A stretch of DNA of 64,000 bases from Aquabacter sediminis (GTDB lineage Bacteria; Pseudomonadota; Alphaproteobacteria; Rhizobiales; Xanthobacteraceae): contig NZ_JARBFX010000004.1 in assembly GCF_028863665.1 (NCBI RefSeq), positions 310,001 through 374,000 on the forward strand, read 5' to 3'. The notes under the pieces are model-generated. The model was not told the DNA's origin, searched no databases, and saw only the letters and a list, made by a program, of their open reading frames with translations. Positions 63,722 to 64,000 of this stretch are shown in pieces; position 1 is the stretch's first letter; every line of letters begins with the position of its first letter. The position numbers and the translations under genes are program-made.

Positions 63722-64000
63722 TGTTGCTGAGAACACGCATCACCCTCCTGGTGGGCATCGGCTTCGTATCGCTGTGCCTCGCCTTCCTCGTTGCCAGCTT
63801 CGTGCGCGACCGACTGGAGCATGGCCGCTCCTCGCAGATCGCCATTTCCCTTCAAGGCTCGCTTTGGACGGAGATTGTCGAGGCCCAGGTCTCCGATCTC
63901 GATCAGATCCTCGCCGAAATGGAAGCCTCCTCCTTTGCCATGGGGGCGTTGGGCGTGGGCGACCGTGAGCGGGTGCTCCAGGAGCTGAAGGAGCTGGGTT
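63721..64000 (+). CDS. Membrane protein, N-terminal fragment (possible output protein of the sensor locus)
   Basis: Starts at ATG 63721 overlapping the previous stop (TGATG) and runs off the window; 93 codons visible. An N-terminal helix (LLVGIGFVSLCLAFLVASFV) is followed by an extracytoplasmic region starting RDRLEHGRSSQIAIS. The visible part differs from the other sensors. A SpoIIE/PP2C phosphatase, histidine kinase or cyclase could follow; a phosphatase would complete the STAS/RsbW switch, but nothing visible decides this. Confidence 0.6.
   Translation, partial: MLLRTRITLLVGIGFVSLCLAFLVASFVRDRLEHGRSSQIAISLQGSLWTEIVEAQVSDLDQILAEMEASSFAMGALGVGDRERVLQELKELG

Overview
The window looks like a chromosomal segment of a high-GC alphaproteobacterium of the order Hyphomicrobiales (Rhizobiales), most likely family Xanthobacteraceae (Azorhizobium, Xanthobacter or Ancylobacter type). 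The basis is: strong GC bias; densely packed genes with ATGA/TGATG overlaps; a trmD-rplS pair; a rhizobial matPQMAB-type malonate operon; a ring-opening amidohydrolase whose N-terminus (MPIAKVHRI) resembles, from memory, the Azorhizobium cyanuric acid hydrolase; and a RIME-like intergenic palindrome. I saw no rRNA, tRNA, CRISPR array, insertion sequence or prophage.

Layout. 0-1.2 kb: end of an alpha-E domain protein and its transglutaminase-like partner. 1.2-10.3 kb: malonate catabolism on the minus strand (matA, matB, matP, matQ, matM) with a divergent GntR regulator, preceded on the map by an exported alpha/beta hydrolase. 10.5-13.7 kb: GMC oxidoreductase, DEDDh exonuclease, small membrane protein. 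13.8-24.3 kb: a LysR regulator divergent from a ten-gene operon for uptake and hydrolysis of a cyclic ureide (cyanuric acid, s-triazine or pyrimidine type): RutB-like cysteine hydrolase, two related NMT1/THI5-type binding proteins, SDR, dihydroorotase/allantoinase-like enzyme, ABC ATPase and permease, TRZ/ATZ-type amidohydrolase, and cyanuric acid hydrolase/barbiturase. 24.3-30.6 kb: a proline-racemase-family protein lacking the second catalytic cysteine, a PotABCD-type importer and a divergent GlxA-type AraC regulator. 30.6-32.9 kb: LysR regulator and TDT/SLAC1 transporter flanking a perfect 13-bp inverted repeat.

33-43.5 kb is mostly housekeeping and envelope: histidine kinase, peptidoglycan-binding protein, DUF1491, DUF1254/DUF1214 pair, class A PBP, YcgN protein, short Hsp70, and a COG0523 GTPase behind a Zur-like box. 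43.8-47.5 kb: orphan Bug binding protein, outer-membrane barrel, NasS/NasT. 47.8-53.7 kb: a 985-residue membrane-anchored protein with duplicated beta-sandwich repeats and a DUF4091/GH-like C-terminus, divergent from two glycosyltransferases. 53.8-55.0 kb: rplS and trmD.

55.1-64 kb holds the most unusual locus. One operon encodes a STAS protein, Na/Pi-cotransporter homologue, RsbW-like ATPase, GNAT acetyltransferase, PF04392 binding protein, an MFS transporter fused to a periplasmic sensor module, and a stand-alone sensor. Divergently there are two more membrane sensors and the start of a third membrane protein. Four of these proteins share one periplasmic module at nearly the same position, which suggests a membrane-sensing partner-switching pathway tied to transport.
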